DNA of 64,000 nucleotides from positions 744,001 to 808,000 of the forward strand of contig NZ_JAKGTQ010000001.1 in the NCBI RefSeq assembly GCF_021568285.1. Reading direction: 5' to 3'. Below the pieces are notes generated by a model. The model worked only from the letters and a program-made list of their open reading frames with translations. It did no database searches and was not told the origin of the DNA. Each line of letters opens with the position of its first letter. Positions within the stretch are counted from its first letter, which is position 1. The translations under genes and the position numbers were made by a program. The DNA comes from Rheinheimera sp. UJ63. GTDB lineage: Bacteria > Pseudomonadota > Gammaproteobacteria > Enterobacterales > Alteromonadaceae. Positions 44,708 through 54,734 of this stretch are shown here, piece after piece.

Positions 44708-45507
44708 TTGCCGAGCTCCATTAATTCATCTTCATAAGCTGCAGCTTTATAATGAAAGGGCACTGCCCCGTCTGCATCGCCATTTAAAAATTGCTGCACT
44801 AATGGCGATGGATCGGCACGTAATTGCTCTGGCGTACCTTGGCCAATCACGGTTTTATCTGCCACAACATAAACGTAATCGGCGATACTCATGACTTCTT
44901 TTACATCATGCGACACCACGATAGACGTTAAACCCAAGGCATTATTCAGTTCGCGGATCAGCCGCACAATAACCCCCATTGAAATAGGGTCTTGCCCAGC
45001 AAAAGGCTCATCGTACATGATTAACTCAGGATCTAAAGCGATTGCCCGAGCTAATGCAGCACGTCTTGCCATACCACCGGATAATTCAGCCGGCATCAAA
45101 TCACGTGCACCGCGTAAACCTACGGCCTCCAGCTTCATTAATACAATTAATCGAATTAACGACTCTGATAAACGGGTGTGTTCACGAAGTGGAAACGCCA
45201 CGTTGTCAAATACCGATAGCTCGGTAAATAAGGCACCGCTTTGAAACAGCATGCTCATCTTTTTACGGGCTTGATATAAAGCTGAACGTGACAATTTAGG
45301 GATATTTACGCCATCAAACAGAATATTGCCGCTGTCTGGGATCAATTGACCACCAATGAGTTTTAACAGCGTTGTTTTACCAATGCCGCTAGGCCCCATA
45401 ATGGCGGTAACTTTTCCCCTGACAAACTGCATAGACATATCGCGGTAGATCACTCGTTCTCCGCGTGAAAAGCTCAGGTTTTGGATATCGACCAACACAT
45501 CAGACAA
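44704..45507 (-). CDS. mlaF: Mla ABC ATPase MlaF
   Basis: 267 residues. Walker [10 protein letters not shown], signature LSGGMARR (the usual variant in MlaF), Walker [14 protein letters not shown] and switch [10 protein letters not shown]. The start is an unusual TTG at 45507, supported by GGAG 8 bases upstream; no ATG fits the family N-terminus ([15 protein letters not shown]). First gene of the operon, divergent from yrbG. Confidence 0.93.
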   Translation of the reverse strand: MSDVLVDIQNLSFSRGERVIYRDMSMQFVRGKVTAIMGPSGIGKTTLLKLIGGQLIPDSGNILFDGVNIPKLSRSALYQARKKMSMLFQSGALFTELSVFDNVAFPLREHTRLSESLIRLIVLMKLEAVGLRGARDLMPAELSGGMARRAALARAIALDPELIMYDEPFAGQDPISMGVIVRLIRELNNALGLTSIVVSHDVKEVMSIADYVYVVADKTVIGQGTPEQLRADPSPLVQQFLNGDADGAVPFHYKAAAYEDELMELGK

Positions 45508-45794
45508 CGTTATTTCTCCAGTTCTCTTTGCAACCAGTCAGCTCTCGTTAAACGGGCAATCTTGCTAAGGGCGCGCATGTTATATACATTCATAACAGTT
45601 TACAATATGAGCAAAGTGGCAAAGTGTGCTTATTGTAAACGCTATGAGAGAGTAAGTCGTGGCAATAATTCGAAACGATCAGCAGGTATTTTCGAATAAT
45701 GCTTGGCGTAGGTGTTTTTACCGAGGTTTTTTTGCATTTAGCAGCAAGAAACGGGAAAATACCCTTTTTAACTGTTAAGCAGACAACGGACACC

Positions 45795-46772
45795 ATGATA
45801 TCACCTTTGTTATTAGCCATTATCTTCGTTATCGTCGGACTCGTATTGCTGATTTGGAGTGCTGACCGTTTCGTATTCGGCGCGTCATCTGTTGCCCGCA
45901 ATAGCGGTGTTTCGCCAATGATTATCGGATTAACGATTGTTGCGATGGGTTCATCCGCGCCAGAAATGTTGGTCTCGGCAACAGCCGCAGCACAAGGACG
46001 ACTCGACACCTCGGTTGGTAACGCTTTAGGTTCCAATATCACAAACATCTTAATGGTCATTGGGGTTATTGCCCTATTCAAACCGATAACGGTTGCCTCA
46101 TTAACGTTGAAGCGCGAATTTCCGTTAATGCTGTTTTTCACCTTTGTTGGATACTATTTTTTATCAGACCATAACTTAACGCGGGCTGAAGGTATTATCT
46201 TGCTTATCGCTTTTTTCAGCTTTATCAGTTTGTTGGTGTACTGGGGTAAGCATGCCAGCCCAACCGATCCGCTTATCAGCGAAATTGAATCAGAAATTCC
46301 ACCACCAACCTCTACCCTAAAAGCGGTGTTTTGGGTTATCGCCGGCTTAGTGTTGTTATTAGCCAGTTCACAGCTATTGGTTCAGGGTGCAGTCACCATT
46401 GCGCGTTATGCTGGAATGAGCGATTTAATCATCGGCTTAACGATTATTGCTATCGGTACCAGTTTGCCCGAACTCGCCGCTAGCGTCATAGGTGTACTAA
46501 AAGGCGAAGATGATCTGGCGCTGGGCAATATTATCGGCTCGAACATTTTTAACATTTTAGCCGTGTTAGGCTTAGGCGCCGTGATTGGGCCTTCAACACT
46601 CGATGTTAATGCCGGTACGCGGGATAGCTACGTGATGATCGCGGCGGCCTTTGCACTGTTACTCATGTCAATACGTATCGGCAAGCAACAACGTATCAAT
46701 CGATTAGAAGGTGGCTTGCTTTTAAGCGGCTTTATTGGCTACCAATATTTGTTATTCACTCATTTGGCGTAA
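45795..46772 (+). CDS. yrbG: Calcium/sodium antiporter (YrbG family)
   Basis: 325 residues, the same length as E. coli YrbG. Two inverted halves of five spans, each with an alpha-repeat: GLTIVAMGSSAPEMLVSATA and GLTIIAIGTSLPELAASVIG. The ATG at 45795 starts at the first membrane segment as in relatives; an in-frame ATG at 45699 adds 32 residues without family support. Opens the rightward yrbG-to-npr gene run. Physiological ion unproven. Confidence 0.92.
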   Translation: MISPLLLAIIFVIVGLVLLIWSADRFVFGASSVARNSGVSPMIIGLTIVAMGSSAPEMLVSATAAAQGRLDTSVGNALGSNITNILMVIGVIALFKPITVASLTLKREFPLMLFFTFVGYYFLSDHNLTRAEGIILLIAFFSFISLLVYWGKHASPTDPLISEIESEIPPPTSTLKAVFWVIAGLVLLLASSQLLVQGAVTIARYAGMSDLIIGLTIIAIGTSLPELAASVIGVLKGEDDLALGNIIGSNIFNILAVLGLGAVIGPSTLDVNAGTRDSYVMIAAAFALLLMSIRIGKQQRINRLEGGLLLSGFIGYQYLLFTHLA

Positions 46773-46780
46773 ACTTGGTT

Positions 46781-47752
46781 ATGACCACAAAGACTTTCCG
46801 TGAACAGGCTTTAGCGGTATTACGCATCGAAGCCGAAGCCGTTCGACAACTCGAACAGTATCTTGATGATGATTTTGAGCGCGCTTGTCAGCTGGTACTC
46901 GATAATAAAGGTAAAGTTATCGTCAGCGGTATTGGTAAATCTGGCCATATTGCCAACAAAATCGCGGCAACCCTCGCCTCTACCGGCTCTCCGGCTTTTT
47001 TTGTGCATCCAGGCGAAGCGAGCCATGGTGATCTTGGTATGTTGTCAAAAGACGATATCGTTATCGCCATCTCCAATTCAGGTGAAACAGCAGAATTACT
47101 GACCATAGTGCCAATTATCAAACGCATGGGTATTCCACTGATCGCCATGACCGGGAAAGCGGATTCTACGTTAGCGCGCTTGGCCGATATTCATTTATGT
47201 GTCGGTGTTCCACAAGAAGCGTGCCCACTTGGCTTAGCGCCCACCGCCAGCACCACGGCGACACTGGCGATGGGTGATGCCCTGGCTGTTGCAGTATTAG
47301 ATATCAGAGGCTTTTCAGCCGATGATTTTGCGTTATCACATCCCGGTGGCAGCCTTGGTCGCAAATTATTGTTGCGCTTAGAAGATTTAATGCATAAAGA
47401 GAATTTAGTGCCTATCGTACCGCAAGAGGCCAGCATTAAAGATGCCTTATTAGAGATTTCACGCAAAGGGCTTGGCATGACCACCGTGGTCGATACACAA
47501 GGTCGCTTGGCTGGGCTTTTTACAGACGGTGATTTACGGCGCATTCTTGATCAACGTATTGATATTCACAGCACCTCCATAGCCAAGGTGATGACGGTCA
47601 ATTGCATTACGGTAAAAGCAGAAATGCTCGCCGCCGAAGCGTTGAATATTATGCAGCAACGAAAAATTAATGGCCTGATCATTGTTAACGAGCAGCGCGA
47701 GCCAATCGGCGCCATGAATATGCACGACTTACTGCGAGCAGGAGTAATGTAA
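46781..47752 (+). CDS. kdsD: Arabinose-5-phosphate isomerase
   Basis: 323 residues: SIS sugar isomerase domain (VSGIGKSGHIANKIAATLASTG and ISNSGETAELL) and two CBS domains at about 205-323. Interconverts ribulose-5-P and arabinose-5-P, the first step of KDO synthesis. ATG 46781 chosen over TTG 46775. Confidence 0.95.
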   Translation: MTTKTFREQALAVLRIEAEAVRQLEQYLDDDFERACQLVLDNKGKVIVSGIGKSGHIANKIAATLASTGSPAFFVHPGEASHGDLGMLSKDDIVIAISNSGETAELLTIVPIIKRMGIPLIAMTGKADSTLARLADIHLCVGVPQEACPLGLAPTASTTATLAMGDALAVAVLDIRGFSADDFALSHPGGSLGRKLLLRLEDLMHKENLVPIVPQEASIKDALLEISRKGLGMTTVVDTQGRLAGLFTDGDLRRILDQRIDIHSTSIAKVMTVNCITVKAEMLAAEALNIMQQRKINGLIIVNEQREPIGAMNMHDLLRAGVM

Positions 47753-47753
47753 C

Positions 47754-48308
47754 ATGGACTTATATCGCCAGTTGTACCAAGCTATCAGTGATACTAACGC
47801 CAGCCGCGCGGCTGATATTAAATTACTTATCTGTGATGTCGATGGCGTATTTTCGGATGGGCGCATTTACTTAGGCAATCAAGGTGAAGAGCTAAAAGCC
47901 TTTCATACCCGGGATGGGTATGGCATTAAAGCACTGCGCCAAGCGGGCATAGAAGTGGCCGTGATAACAGGGCGACAATCGGCCATTGTGGAGCAGCGTA
48001 TGAAATCGCTAACCGTGCCCTATATTTATCAAGGGCAAGAAAATAAAACGGCCGCGTTTCAAGCGCTGCTCGCTGAACTGCAATTAGATGCCAGCCAAGT
48101 CGCTTACATCGGTGATGATTTGGCCGATTGGCAAGTCATGCAACATTGTGGCTTAGCCGTCGCGGTAAAAGATGCACATCCTTATTTGCAAAAGCACGCC
48201 CATTTAGCAACGTCATTACCTGGCGGCTTTGGTGCAGTGCGCGAATTATGCGATCTGTTACTGATTGCGCAACAGCGATTTTTACAATTTGATGGCAGCA
48301 GCTCATGA
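47754..48308 (+). CDS. kdsC: KDO-8-phosphate phosphatase
   Basis: 184 residues of the C0 HAD phosphatase type. Nucleophile motif LLICDVDGVFSDG, then ITGRQSAIVE and the third motif AYIGDDLADW. Releases KDO from its 8-phosphate. One base after kdsD; overlaps lptC by 4. Confidence 0.95.
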   Translation: MDLYRQLYQAISDTNASRAADIKLLICDVDGVFSDGRIYLGNQGEELKAFHTRDGYGIKALRQAGIEVAVITGRQSAIVEQRMKSLTVPYIYQGQENKTAAFQALLAELQLDASQVAYIGDDLADWQVMQHCGLAVAVKDAHPYLQKHAHLATSLPGGFGAVRELCDLLLIAQQRFLQFDGSSS

Positions 48309-48859
48309 GAAAGTTTTTTGTGCTCATCGTCATGTTACTCGTGATAGTCGCGGGCTACCTGTGGTTGAATCCCAACGTTGAGCAAGTGGATCTGCAAGTG
48401 GATCGAGAATTTCAACCGGATTACATTGCTGAAAATGTTACCTTGCGCATCTACGACAATGAGGGCTATATTGCCGATCATGTGCAGGCACTGAAATTAG
48501 AGCATTTTGAACAGCTCGGCTTTACGCAGTTTGATCAACCGCGCTATACCCTGTTTAATAAAGCGCATCAGCCTGCTTGGGAAATCAGTAGCTTACAAGG
48601 TGTCTGGTTTCCTGAAGATAAGATTATTTTGGAAAACCAGGTGGTTTTGCAAAACAAACAAACCATCGGTTTAGTGGAACGCGTTGAAACGGCCTCATTA
48701 CAACTGATGTTACCTGAAAAAAGTATTCATACGCATGAAATCGTTCAGATCACCGGCGCCGGTTTTTTCATTAAAGGGCAAGGTATGCATGTCGATTTAA
48801 CAAAAGAAACCATGCAATTGCAAAAGCATTTAGAGACGGTATATTTCAATGAAAATTAA
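48305..48859 (+). CDS. lptC: LPS export protein LptC
   Basis: 184 residues: one N-terminal membrane span (FFVLIVMLLVIVAGYLWL) and a periplasmic beta-jellyroll. It bridges the LptBFG transporter and LptA. Overlaps kdsC by 4 and lptA by 11 bases. Confidence 0.93.
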   Translation: MRKFFVLIVMLLVIVAGYLWLNPNVEQVDLQVDREFQPDYIAENVTLRIYDNEGYIADHVQALKLEHFEQLGFTQFDQPRYTLFNKAHQPAWEISSLQGVWFPEDKIILENQVVLQNKQTIGLVERVETASLQLMLPEKSIHTHEIVQITGAGFFIKGQGMHVDLTKETMQLQKHLETVYFNEN

Positions 48860-49340
48860 CAGTTTAGTGATTGTTCTGGCCTTTTTTTCTGCCGTCAGTT
48901 TGGCCGCCGAACCGGATCATAAACAGCCTATTTCGGTCGATGCAGATAAAACCTTAGCCTCATTAATTGACAGTATTGCCAGTTATGCCGACAACGTTGA
49001 AGTACGTCAGGGATCCATGCTGATCAAAGCAGACAAACTTGAAGTCGACGCCAGTGCCGGTAAAGGCAAAGAGGTGTTTATCACTACCGGCTCACCGGCG
49101 ACCTATTCACAAACTTTGCAAGGTGATCGTCCTGTAACCGCTCAAGCGAATGAGATCCGATTTGACCGTGCCAGCCGCATTTTAACCTTATCGGGTAATG
49201 CCGAAGTGATGCAAAGCGGTAGCTTAGTGCGCGGTGCCGTGATCCGTTACAACATTGAATTACAACAATTAAGTGCTGAAGGTGAGCAAAATCGTCGCGT
49301 TACCACGATTTTCACCCCAGAAAACAAGGACACTCCATGA
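48849..49340 (+). CDS. lptA: LPS export periplasmic bridge protein LptA
   Basis: 163 residues: signal peptide ([15 protein letters not shown]), then the OstA-like jellyroll ([44 protein letters not shown]). Polymerises to carry LPS across the periplasm. Overlaps lptB by 4 bases. Confidence 0.95.
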   Translation: MKINSLVIVLAFFSAVSLAAEPDHKQPISVDADKTLASLIDSIASYADNVEVRQGSMLIKADKLEVDASAGKGKEVFITTGSPATYSQTLQGDRPVTAQANEIRFDRASRILTLSGNAEVMQSGSLVRGAVIRYNIELQQLSAEGEQNRRVTTIFTPENKDTP

Positions 49341-50059
49341 AGTTAGTGGTCTCGCACCTCGCCAAAAGCTATAAAAGCCGGCAGGTGGTGAAAGATGTCA
49401 GCTTAGAAGTCAATGCAGGGCAAATCGTCGGTTTATTGGGCCCTAACGGTGCAGGTAAAACAACAACCTTTTACATGATTGTTGGCTTAGTTCCCTCGGA
49501 TAAAGGCACCATTACCCTCAACGAGCAAGATATTACTTTTGCTCCTATCCACCAACGTGCCCGCGCCGGCATTGGATATTTACCGCAAGAAAGCTCGATT
49601 TTCCGTAAATTGACCGTGCATGAAAACTTATTGGCCATTTTGCAAACCCGCAAAGATTTAAGCACGCAACGCCGCGCTGAAATTGCCGATGATTTATTAG
49701 AAGAATTTCATATCGGTCATATCCGCAACAGTTTAGGGATGGCGTTATCTGGTGGCGAGCGTCGTCGGGTGGAGATCGCGCGGGCGTTAGCCGCTGATCC
49801 CGCTTTTATTTTATTAGACGAACCGTTCGCTGGGGTTGACCCAATTTCAGTACTTGATATCAAAAAAATCATTCAACACCTCGCCCAACGTGGCATTGGT
49901 GTTCTCATTACTGACCATAATGTACGTGAAACGTTAGATGTTTGTGAAATCGCTTATATTGTCAGTCATGGCGAACTGATTGCAGCGGGCTCTCCGCAAG
50001 ATGTTCTCGCAAATCAGCAGGTGCGTGATGTATACCTAGGTGAGCAATTCAGGCTATAG
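49337..50059 (+). CDS. lptB: LPS export ABC ATPase LptB
   Basis: 240 residues, full length. Walker [11 protein letters not shown]-loop [13 protein letters not shown], signature LSGGERRR, Walker [14 protein letters not shown], switch [10 protein letters not shown]. Powers LPS extraction with LptFG (not in the window). Confidence 0.97.
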   Translation: MKLVVSHLAKSYKSRQVVKDVSLEVNAGQIVGLLGPNGAGKTTTFYMIVGLVPSDKGTITLNEQDITFAPIHQRARAGIGYLPQESSIFRKLTVHENLLAILQTRKDLSTQRRAEIADDLLEEFHIGHIRNSLGMALSGGERRRVEIARALAADPAFILLDEPFAGVDPISVLDIKKIIQHLAQRGIGVLITDHNVRETLDVCEIAYIVSHGELIAAGSPQDVLANQQVRDVYLGEQFRL

Positions 50060-50107
50060 TAAAGAAGATAGAACGCAACTGCGCATTCAGGAGAGAATTA
50101 CAGGTAC

Positions 50108-51595
50108 ATGAAGCCCTCTTTGCAACTCCGCCTAGGACAACAGCTTACCATGACGCCACAACTGCAACAGGCGATACGCCTATTACAGTTGTCTACCATT
50201 GAGCTACAGCAAGAAATACAGGAAGCGTTAGACGCGAACCCGTTACTCGAAGGCGACGATGATTTCGAACGCCAGCCAGATGAGGTTGATCACAGCCTTG
50301 GCAATATCAATCGCGATACCCTTGACGATCCTCGCAACAAAAACTCAGAGCAAAAAGACGCAGCCGATCGCGATACCAGCGATGATCTGAATCAACAAAA
50401 CATTCAAGAAGATTTACCGCTAGATAATAACTGGGATGACTTAGTCAGTGCCGCTCCAGTTAGCAGTGGCAACCTGCCTGATGACGATATGGTGTATCAG
50501 GGGGAAACCAGCGATACCCTGCAAGATTATTTACGTTGGCAAATGCAACTCACGCCCTTTTCTGAAATCGACCGGGCTATTGCTGAAATCATTATTGAAG
50601 CCATCGATGACAATGGTTTTTTAAGTATCAGCTGCGAAGAAATACTCGACTCACTGCAATCTAACGAAGTCGAGGCCGACGAAGTTGAAGCCGTGATTAA
50701 ACGCATTCAATTATTTGATCCGGTCGGGGTCGGTGCCCGTTCGGTGCAAGAGTGTTTACTGGTGCAGTTACGACAGTTTGAGCCAACGACACCCTATTTA
50801 AATGATGCAAAACTCATTATTAGCAACTATACCGAATTTTTAGCGAATAGAGACTTTCGTTCTTTGATGCGCGTGACTAAACTCAAAGAAGAAGAGTTAA
50901 AGGAAGTCATGCAGTTGATCCACAGTTTAAATCCACGGCCGGGTGCTGATGTGATTAAACAAGAGCAACAGTATGTTATTCCTGATGTCACGGTGACAAA
51001 AGTAAAAGGTCGCTGGCAAGTCGAATTAAACGCTGATGCTATGCCCAAAATACGGATCAATCAGCAATATGCGGCGATGAGCAAAACCGCTAAAAATACC
51101 GCTGATACGCAATTTATTCGCTCGCACTTGCAAGAAGCTAAATGGTTTTTAAAGAGCTTAGAAAGCCGAAACGATACTTTGCTTAAAGTAGCCAATTGCA
51201 TTGTGCAGCAACAACAAGCCTTTTTTGAGCATGGTGAAGAAGCCATGAAACCAATGGTGTTGAATGATGTTGCAGAAATGGTCGGTATGCATGAGTCGAC
51301 GATCTCACGCGTCACCACCCATAAATATATGCATACACCGCGTGGAATTTTTGAACTTAAATTCTTTTTCTCCAGTCATGTTAGTACAGAGAGTGGTGGT
51401 GAATGTTCTTCCACTGCCATTCGCGCCTTTATAAAAAAATTGGTGGCGGCAGAAAATCCGGCAAAACCGCTCAGTGACAGTAAAATGGCGGAGATTTTGT
51501 TAGAACAAGGGATAAACGTGGCTAGGCGAACTATCGCTAAATACCGCGAATCGTTGTTTATTCCGCCGTCAAATCAACGAAAGACCCTGCTGTAA
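50108..51595 (+). CDS. rpoN: RNA polymerase sigma-54 factor
   Basis: 495 residues. Region I is Gln/Leu-rich ([27 protein letters not shown], residues 5-31), followed by an acidic region II, the core-binding domain, the HTH ([20 protein letters not shown]) and the C-terminal RpoN box ([10 protein letters not shown]). Directs transcription of nitrogen and other activator-dependent genes. 48 bases after lptB, followed by hpf. Confidence 0.97.
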   Translation: MKPSLQLRLGQQLTMTPQLQQAIRLLQLSTIELQQEIQEALDANPLLEGDDDFERQPDEVDHSLGNINRDTLDDPRNKNSEQKDAADRDTSDDLNQQNIQEDLPLDNNWDDLVSAAPVSSGNLPDDDMVYQGETSDTLQDYLRWQMQLTPFSEIDRAIAEIIIEAIDDNGFLSISCEEILDSLQSNEVEADEVEAVIKRIQLFDPVGVGARSVQECLLVQLRQFEPTTPYLNDAKLIISNYTEFLANRDFRSLMRVTKLKEEELKEVMQLIHSLNPRPGADVIKQEQQYVIPDVTVTKVKGRWQVELNADAMPKIRINQQYAAMSKTAKNTADTQFIRSHLQEAKWFLKSLESRNDTLLKVANCIVQQQQAFFEHGEEAMKPMVLNDVAEMVGMHESTISRVTTHKYMHTPRGIFELKFFFSSHVSTESGGECSSTAIRAFIKKLVAAENPAKPLSDSKMAEILLEQGINVARRTIAKYRESLFIPPSNQRKTLL

Positions 51596-51620
51596 GTGTC
51601 TTAACTAAAAGGAAGAGTCT

Positions 51621-51908
51621 ATGCAAATCAATTTAACAGGCCGTCACGTCGAAATTACCGAAGCCTTAAAAGATTATGTCGAGAATAAATTTGCTAAGCT
51701 AGAGCGTCATTTCGAGAACATTAATAATGTACATGTCATCCTAAACGTGGAAAAATTGCAGCAGATTGCCGAAGCTAAAATCCATCTCACCGGTGGTGAA
51801 GTGTTTGCGGTGTCTGAGAACGAAAACATGTATGCTGCGATTGACCAGTTAATAGACAAACTCGATCGGCAGGTCATTAAACACAAAGAAAAACTGTCAC
51901 GACACTAA
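51621..51908 (+). CDS. hpf: Ribosome hibernation promoting factor
   Basis: 95 residues, the short HPF form (MQINLTGRHVEITEALKDYVENKFAKLERHF). Binds the 30S decoding site to help form 100S dimers in stationary phase. AAGGAAGAG precedes the ATG. Confidence 0.95.
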   Translation: MQINLTGRHVEITEALKDYVENKFAKLERHFENINNVHVILNVEKLQQIAEAKIHLTGGEVFAVSENENMYAAIDQLIDKLDRQVIKHKEKLSRH

Positions 51909-51917
51909 GACATTATT

Positions 51918-52388
51918 ATGAATTTAAACGCGATGTTAGCGGAGAACTGCACGAAAAGTGCAGTTCTATTTAACAGTAAAAAACGTATCCTCGAATATAT
52001 CGCCGAACTGGCTCACCAGCAGCTTCCCGAACTATCCGAATACACCATTCTTGAAGCCTTAATGACCCGTGAAAAACTCGGCTCAACCGGCATCGGTGGC
52101 GGCATCGCCATTCCTCACGGCAAACTTGACTGCGTAACCCAACCGATGTTGGTGTTTGTGGTCAGTAAAGACCCTATCGCGTTTGATGCGATAGATAATC
52201 AAGCTGTCGATATTTTTTGCGCTATTTTAATACCCACGGAGCAATGCCAAACGCACCTAAGTACGTTATCCGGTATTGCCAAACTGTTAAGTCAGAAAGA
52301 TTTAACCAAAAAAATCCGCCATGTCGAGTCAGATGAACAACTGTATCAGCTACTCCTCGACTATAGCCAAAAAACAGGTGAGTCATGA
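51918..52388 (+). CDS. ptsN: Nitrogen PTS enzyme IIA
   Basis: 156 residues. EIIA-Ntr with the active His in GGGIAIPHGKL. Receives phosphate from Npr and regulates K+ and nitrogen processes. Overlaps rapZ by 4 bases. Confidence 0.95.
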   Translation: MNLNAMLAENCTKSAVLFNSKKRILEYIAELAHQQLPELSEYTILEALMTREKLGSTGIGGGIAIPHGKLDCVTQPMLVFVVSKDPIAFDAIDNQAVDIFCAILIPTEQCQTHLSTLSGIAKLLSQKDLTKKIRHVESDEQLYQLLLDYSQKTGES

Positions 52389-53242
52389 AACTACTCGTCG
52401 TCAGTGGCCGCTCAGGCTCTGGCAAATCGGTTGCTCTGAGAGTCATGGAAGATCTCGGCTATTACTGCGTCGACAATCTCCCGGTTAATTTATTACCGAC
52501 CCTGGCAACTGCAGTAATGGGCCAATATGAACGCGTTGCCGTGAGTATTGATGTGCGTAACTTACCGGGCGATCCCGATGAGTTATCAGACATTTTGTCG
52601 TATCTGCCTCGCAAGCTGGAACTGACGATTTTATATTTGGATGCGGATCACACCACGCTAATTAAGCGCTTTAGCGAAACGCGTCGCTTGCATCCGCTAT
52701 CCCATCAAGCGATGTCGCTCGATGAAGCCATTTCGCGTGAACAACAGTTATTAGATCCTATCTCTAGCCGCGCCGATTTATATATCGATACCACTGAGCT
52801 GAATGTGCATCAGTTGGCCGAGCAATTACGTGAGCGGATATTAGGCCAAAAGACCGGCCGTTTAGTGATACTCTTTGAATCCTTTGGTTTTAAATATGGT
52901 ATTCCAAAGGATGCCGATTTTGTGTTCGATGCGCGGTTTTTACCCAACCCACATTGGGAGCCGGATTTGAAACCGCTCACTGGTATAGATCAGCCTGTTA
53001 AAGATTACCTCGCTTCACAAGACGTGGTGGCAAAATACACGTGGCAGATCAATACCTTTATCGCCAGCTGGCTACCTCATCTCGAGCGTAACAATCGCAG
53101 CTACTTAACGATAGCGATTGGTTGCACAGGTGGCCAGCATCGTTCTGTGTATATCGCACAAAGCCTAGCCGAAACCTACCGCAGCCAACGCGAAGATGTA
53201 CAAATTCGCCATCGGGAATTAGTCAGACATCATGGCCGATAA
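52385..53242 (+). CDS. rapZ: RNase adaptor RapZ (P-loop protein)
   Basis: 285 residues. Walker A SGRSGSGKSVAL, then DVRN and a C-terminal CTGGQHRSVYIA motif. In enterobacteria it guides RNase E to GlmZ and so tunes glmS; elsewhere the role is less clear. Overlaps npr by 11 bases. Confidence 0.95.
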   Translation: MKLLVVSGRSGSGKSVALRVMEDLGYYCVDNLPVNLLPTLATAVMGQYERVAVSIDVRNLPGDPDELSDILSYLPRKLELTILYLDADHTTLIKRFSETRRLHPLSHQAMSLDEAISREQQLLDPISSRADLYIDTTELNVHQLAEQLRERILGQKTGRLVILFESFGFKYGIPKDADFVFDARFLPNPHWEPDLKPLTGIDQPVKDYLASQDVVAKYTWQINTFIASWLPHLERNNRSYLTIAIGCTGGQHRSVYIAQSLAETYRSQREDVQIRHRELVRHHGR

Positions 53243-53507
53243 GTTAGCTGCAACAGTCACGATTATTAATGCCCTAGGCCTACACGCACGTGCCGCCACC
53301 AAGCTAGTGCAGTTAAGCCAGCAATTTGATGCCAAAGTAGAATTAGTGCAAGAAGATGGTAAAACAGCAGATGCCGGCAGCGTACTGGCCTTGCTAATGA
53401 TGGCCAGTAGTAAAGGTAAAACCTTGACAGTGACTACCGAAGGCCCTGACGCCGCTGAGGCGTTAGAGGCGATTACTCTATTAATTAATACCGGTTTTGG
53501 TGAATAG
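53232..53507 (+). CDS. ptsO: Phosphocarrier protein Npr (nitrogen PTS HPr)
   Basis: 91 residues. HPr fold with phospho-His in LGLHARAATKLV. Passes phosphate from EI-Ntr to PtsN. Last gene of the rightward run. Confidence 0.94.
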   Translation: MADKLAATVTIINALGLHARAATKLVQLSQQFDAKVELVQEDGKTADAGSVLALLMMASSKGKTLTVTTEGPDAAEALEAITLLINTGFGE

Positions 53508-53532
53508 CGTAAAGCTTGCGCTTTACGCTATT
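53503..53532. terminator. Perfect 13-bp hairpin at the end of npr
   Basis: AATAGCGTAAAGC pairs with GCTTTACGCTATT around TTGC; it begins inside the last codon of npr and lies between the converging npr and mrpG genes. No clear T-run, so it may protect 3' ends as well as terminate. Confidence 0.7.
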
Positions 53533-53542
53533 GTTAGGTTGT

Positions 53543-53926
53543 TTAAGGTAAATTCGATTTAATATGCGAGCGGCTGCTGTTTTGTAACTGCCCTCGCTTC
53601 AATTCTTGCTCGCCTGTGGTACGCGCAATCGCCTCAGTGCGATGATGCAGCGCGGCTTTAATAAGCATATGTGCACTGATTGGCGCGGTGATCAATAAGA
53701 AAATAGTAATCAACAATTCATGCACGCTGATCTCACCGGGTGTCGCACTAAAAAATAACATCGAACCTAACAAAATACCGCCCATGCCCAAGGTGGTTGC
53801 CTTTGTTGGCCCATGTAAGCGCATAAAAAAATCGGGCATCCGCGTTAAACCAATCGAGCCAATTAACACAAAGCTGCCACCGAGTAATAAAAAGAAGGCA
53901 ATTGCCCATTCTATCCAATTTTGCAT
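53543..53926 (-). CDS. mrpG: Mrp antiporter subunit G
   Basis: 127 residues, three membrane segments (IEWAIAFFLLLGGSFVLIGSIGL, then TRMPDFFMRLHGPTKATTLG, the MnhG motif). Last subunit of the Mrp Na+/H+ antiporter. A charged C-terminal extension follows the usual end. Confidence 0.92.
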   Translation of the reverse strand: MQNWIEWAIAFFLLLGGSFVLIGSIGLTRMPDFFMRLHGPTKATTLGMGGILLGSMLFFSATPGEISVHELLITIFLLITAPISAHMLIKAALHHRTEAIARTTGEQELKRGQLQNSSRSHIKSNLP

Positions 53927-53934
53927 ACTGTCTC

Positions 53935-54204
53935 CTATTCGATGATATCGCCACGTAATAAAAACTTACACACGGCCACCGTACTGACAAAACCTAACAT
54001 GGCAATTAATAACGCGGCTTCAAAATACAATGAGGTGCCCATCAGCAAGCCATATAAGATGATCAGGGCGATGCTATTGATATACATGGTATCGAGCGCT
54101 AGGATGCGATCTGGCAAGCTTGGGCCACGTACTAAACGCCATAGGTTAAGTATCAAAGCCAAACTGATCATACCAAAGACTAAAAAGATAACATTCTCTA
54201 ACAT
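53935..54204 (-). CDS. mrpF: Mrp antiporter subunit F
   Basis: 89 residues, three spans; family motif RLVRGPSLPDRILALDTMYIN. Overlaps mrpE by 7 bases. Confidence 0.92.
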   Translation of the reverse strand: MLENVIFLVFGMISLALILNLWRLVRGPSLPDRILALDTMYINSIALIILYGLLMGTSLYFEAALLIAMLGFVSTVAVCKFLLRGDIIE

Positions 54205-54734
54205 TGAAAGATCTCCTTTAGCGGGGCTTCATAGCGCGATTTGATCGAAGCAATCAGCTCTGCTTCGTCTTCTAAATTCAGCACATGAATTAACAACCAA
54301 CGCTGTTTTACTTCTTCACCTTCTGCCAGCATTTCTTTAGTCGGGTAAATATCCGCGCTTACCGTGCCAGGGGTCATCGACACGGTACTGGCTAAAATGG
54401 TGATAGGCAGTTCATGCTGTAAATCCAGCGGCACACGCACAAAAGCGGGTTTTAACCGTTTAGTCGGCCCTAAAATTAATATCGCGACCTGTGCATTTGC
54501 GGTAACAATATCCATCAAAACCATAAGAATATAACGTAGCGCCAAAATGGGGCGTTCAATCAACGGCTGAGGATCTCGGAACTTGGCACTGATCCAAGGG
54601 ATTAATAACGCCAACACGAAACCAAAAAACAGATGCACTGGCGCGACACTTTGATTGAGTAGTAACCATACTAAAAACAACAAGACGCTGCGATACGGTG
54701 TTGGCAACCAGCTGTAACGAGGTTGTAATCTCAT
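54198..54734 (-). CDS. mrpE: Mrp antiporter subunit E
   Basis: 178 residues. MnhE motif set: LFLVWLLLNQSVAPVHLFFGFVLAL in the first spans and ILASTVSMTPGTVSADI near residue 120. Overlaps mrpD by 4 bases. Confidence 0.92.
   Translation of the reverse strand: MRLQPRYSWLPTPYRSVLLFLVWLLLNQSVAPVHLFFGFVLALLIPWISAKFRDPQPLIERPILALRYILMVLMDIVTANAQVAILILGPTKRLKPAFVRVPLDLQHELPITILASTVSMTPGTVSADIYPTKEMLAEGEEVKQRWLLIHVLNLEDEAELIASIKSRYEAPLKEIFQC

Noticed and set aside
45590-46141. A 183-codon leftward frame overlapping yrbG
   Set aside because: It lies antisense to the well-conserved antiporter gene and has no domain of its own.
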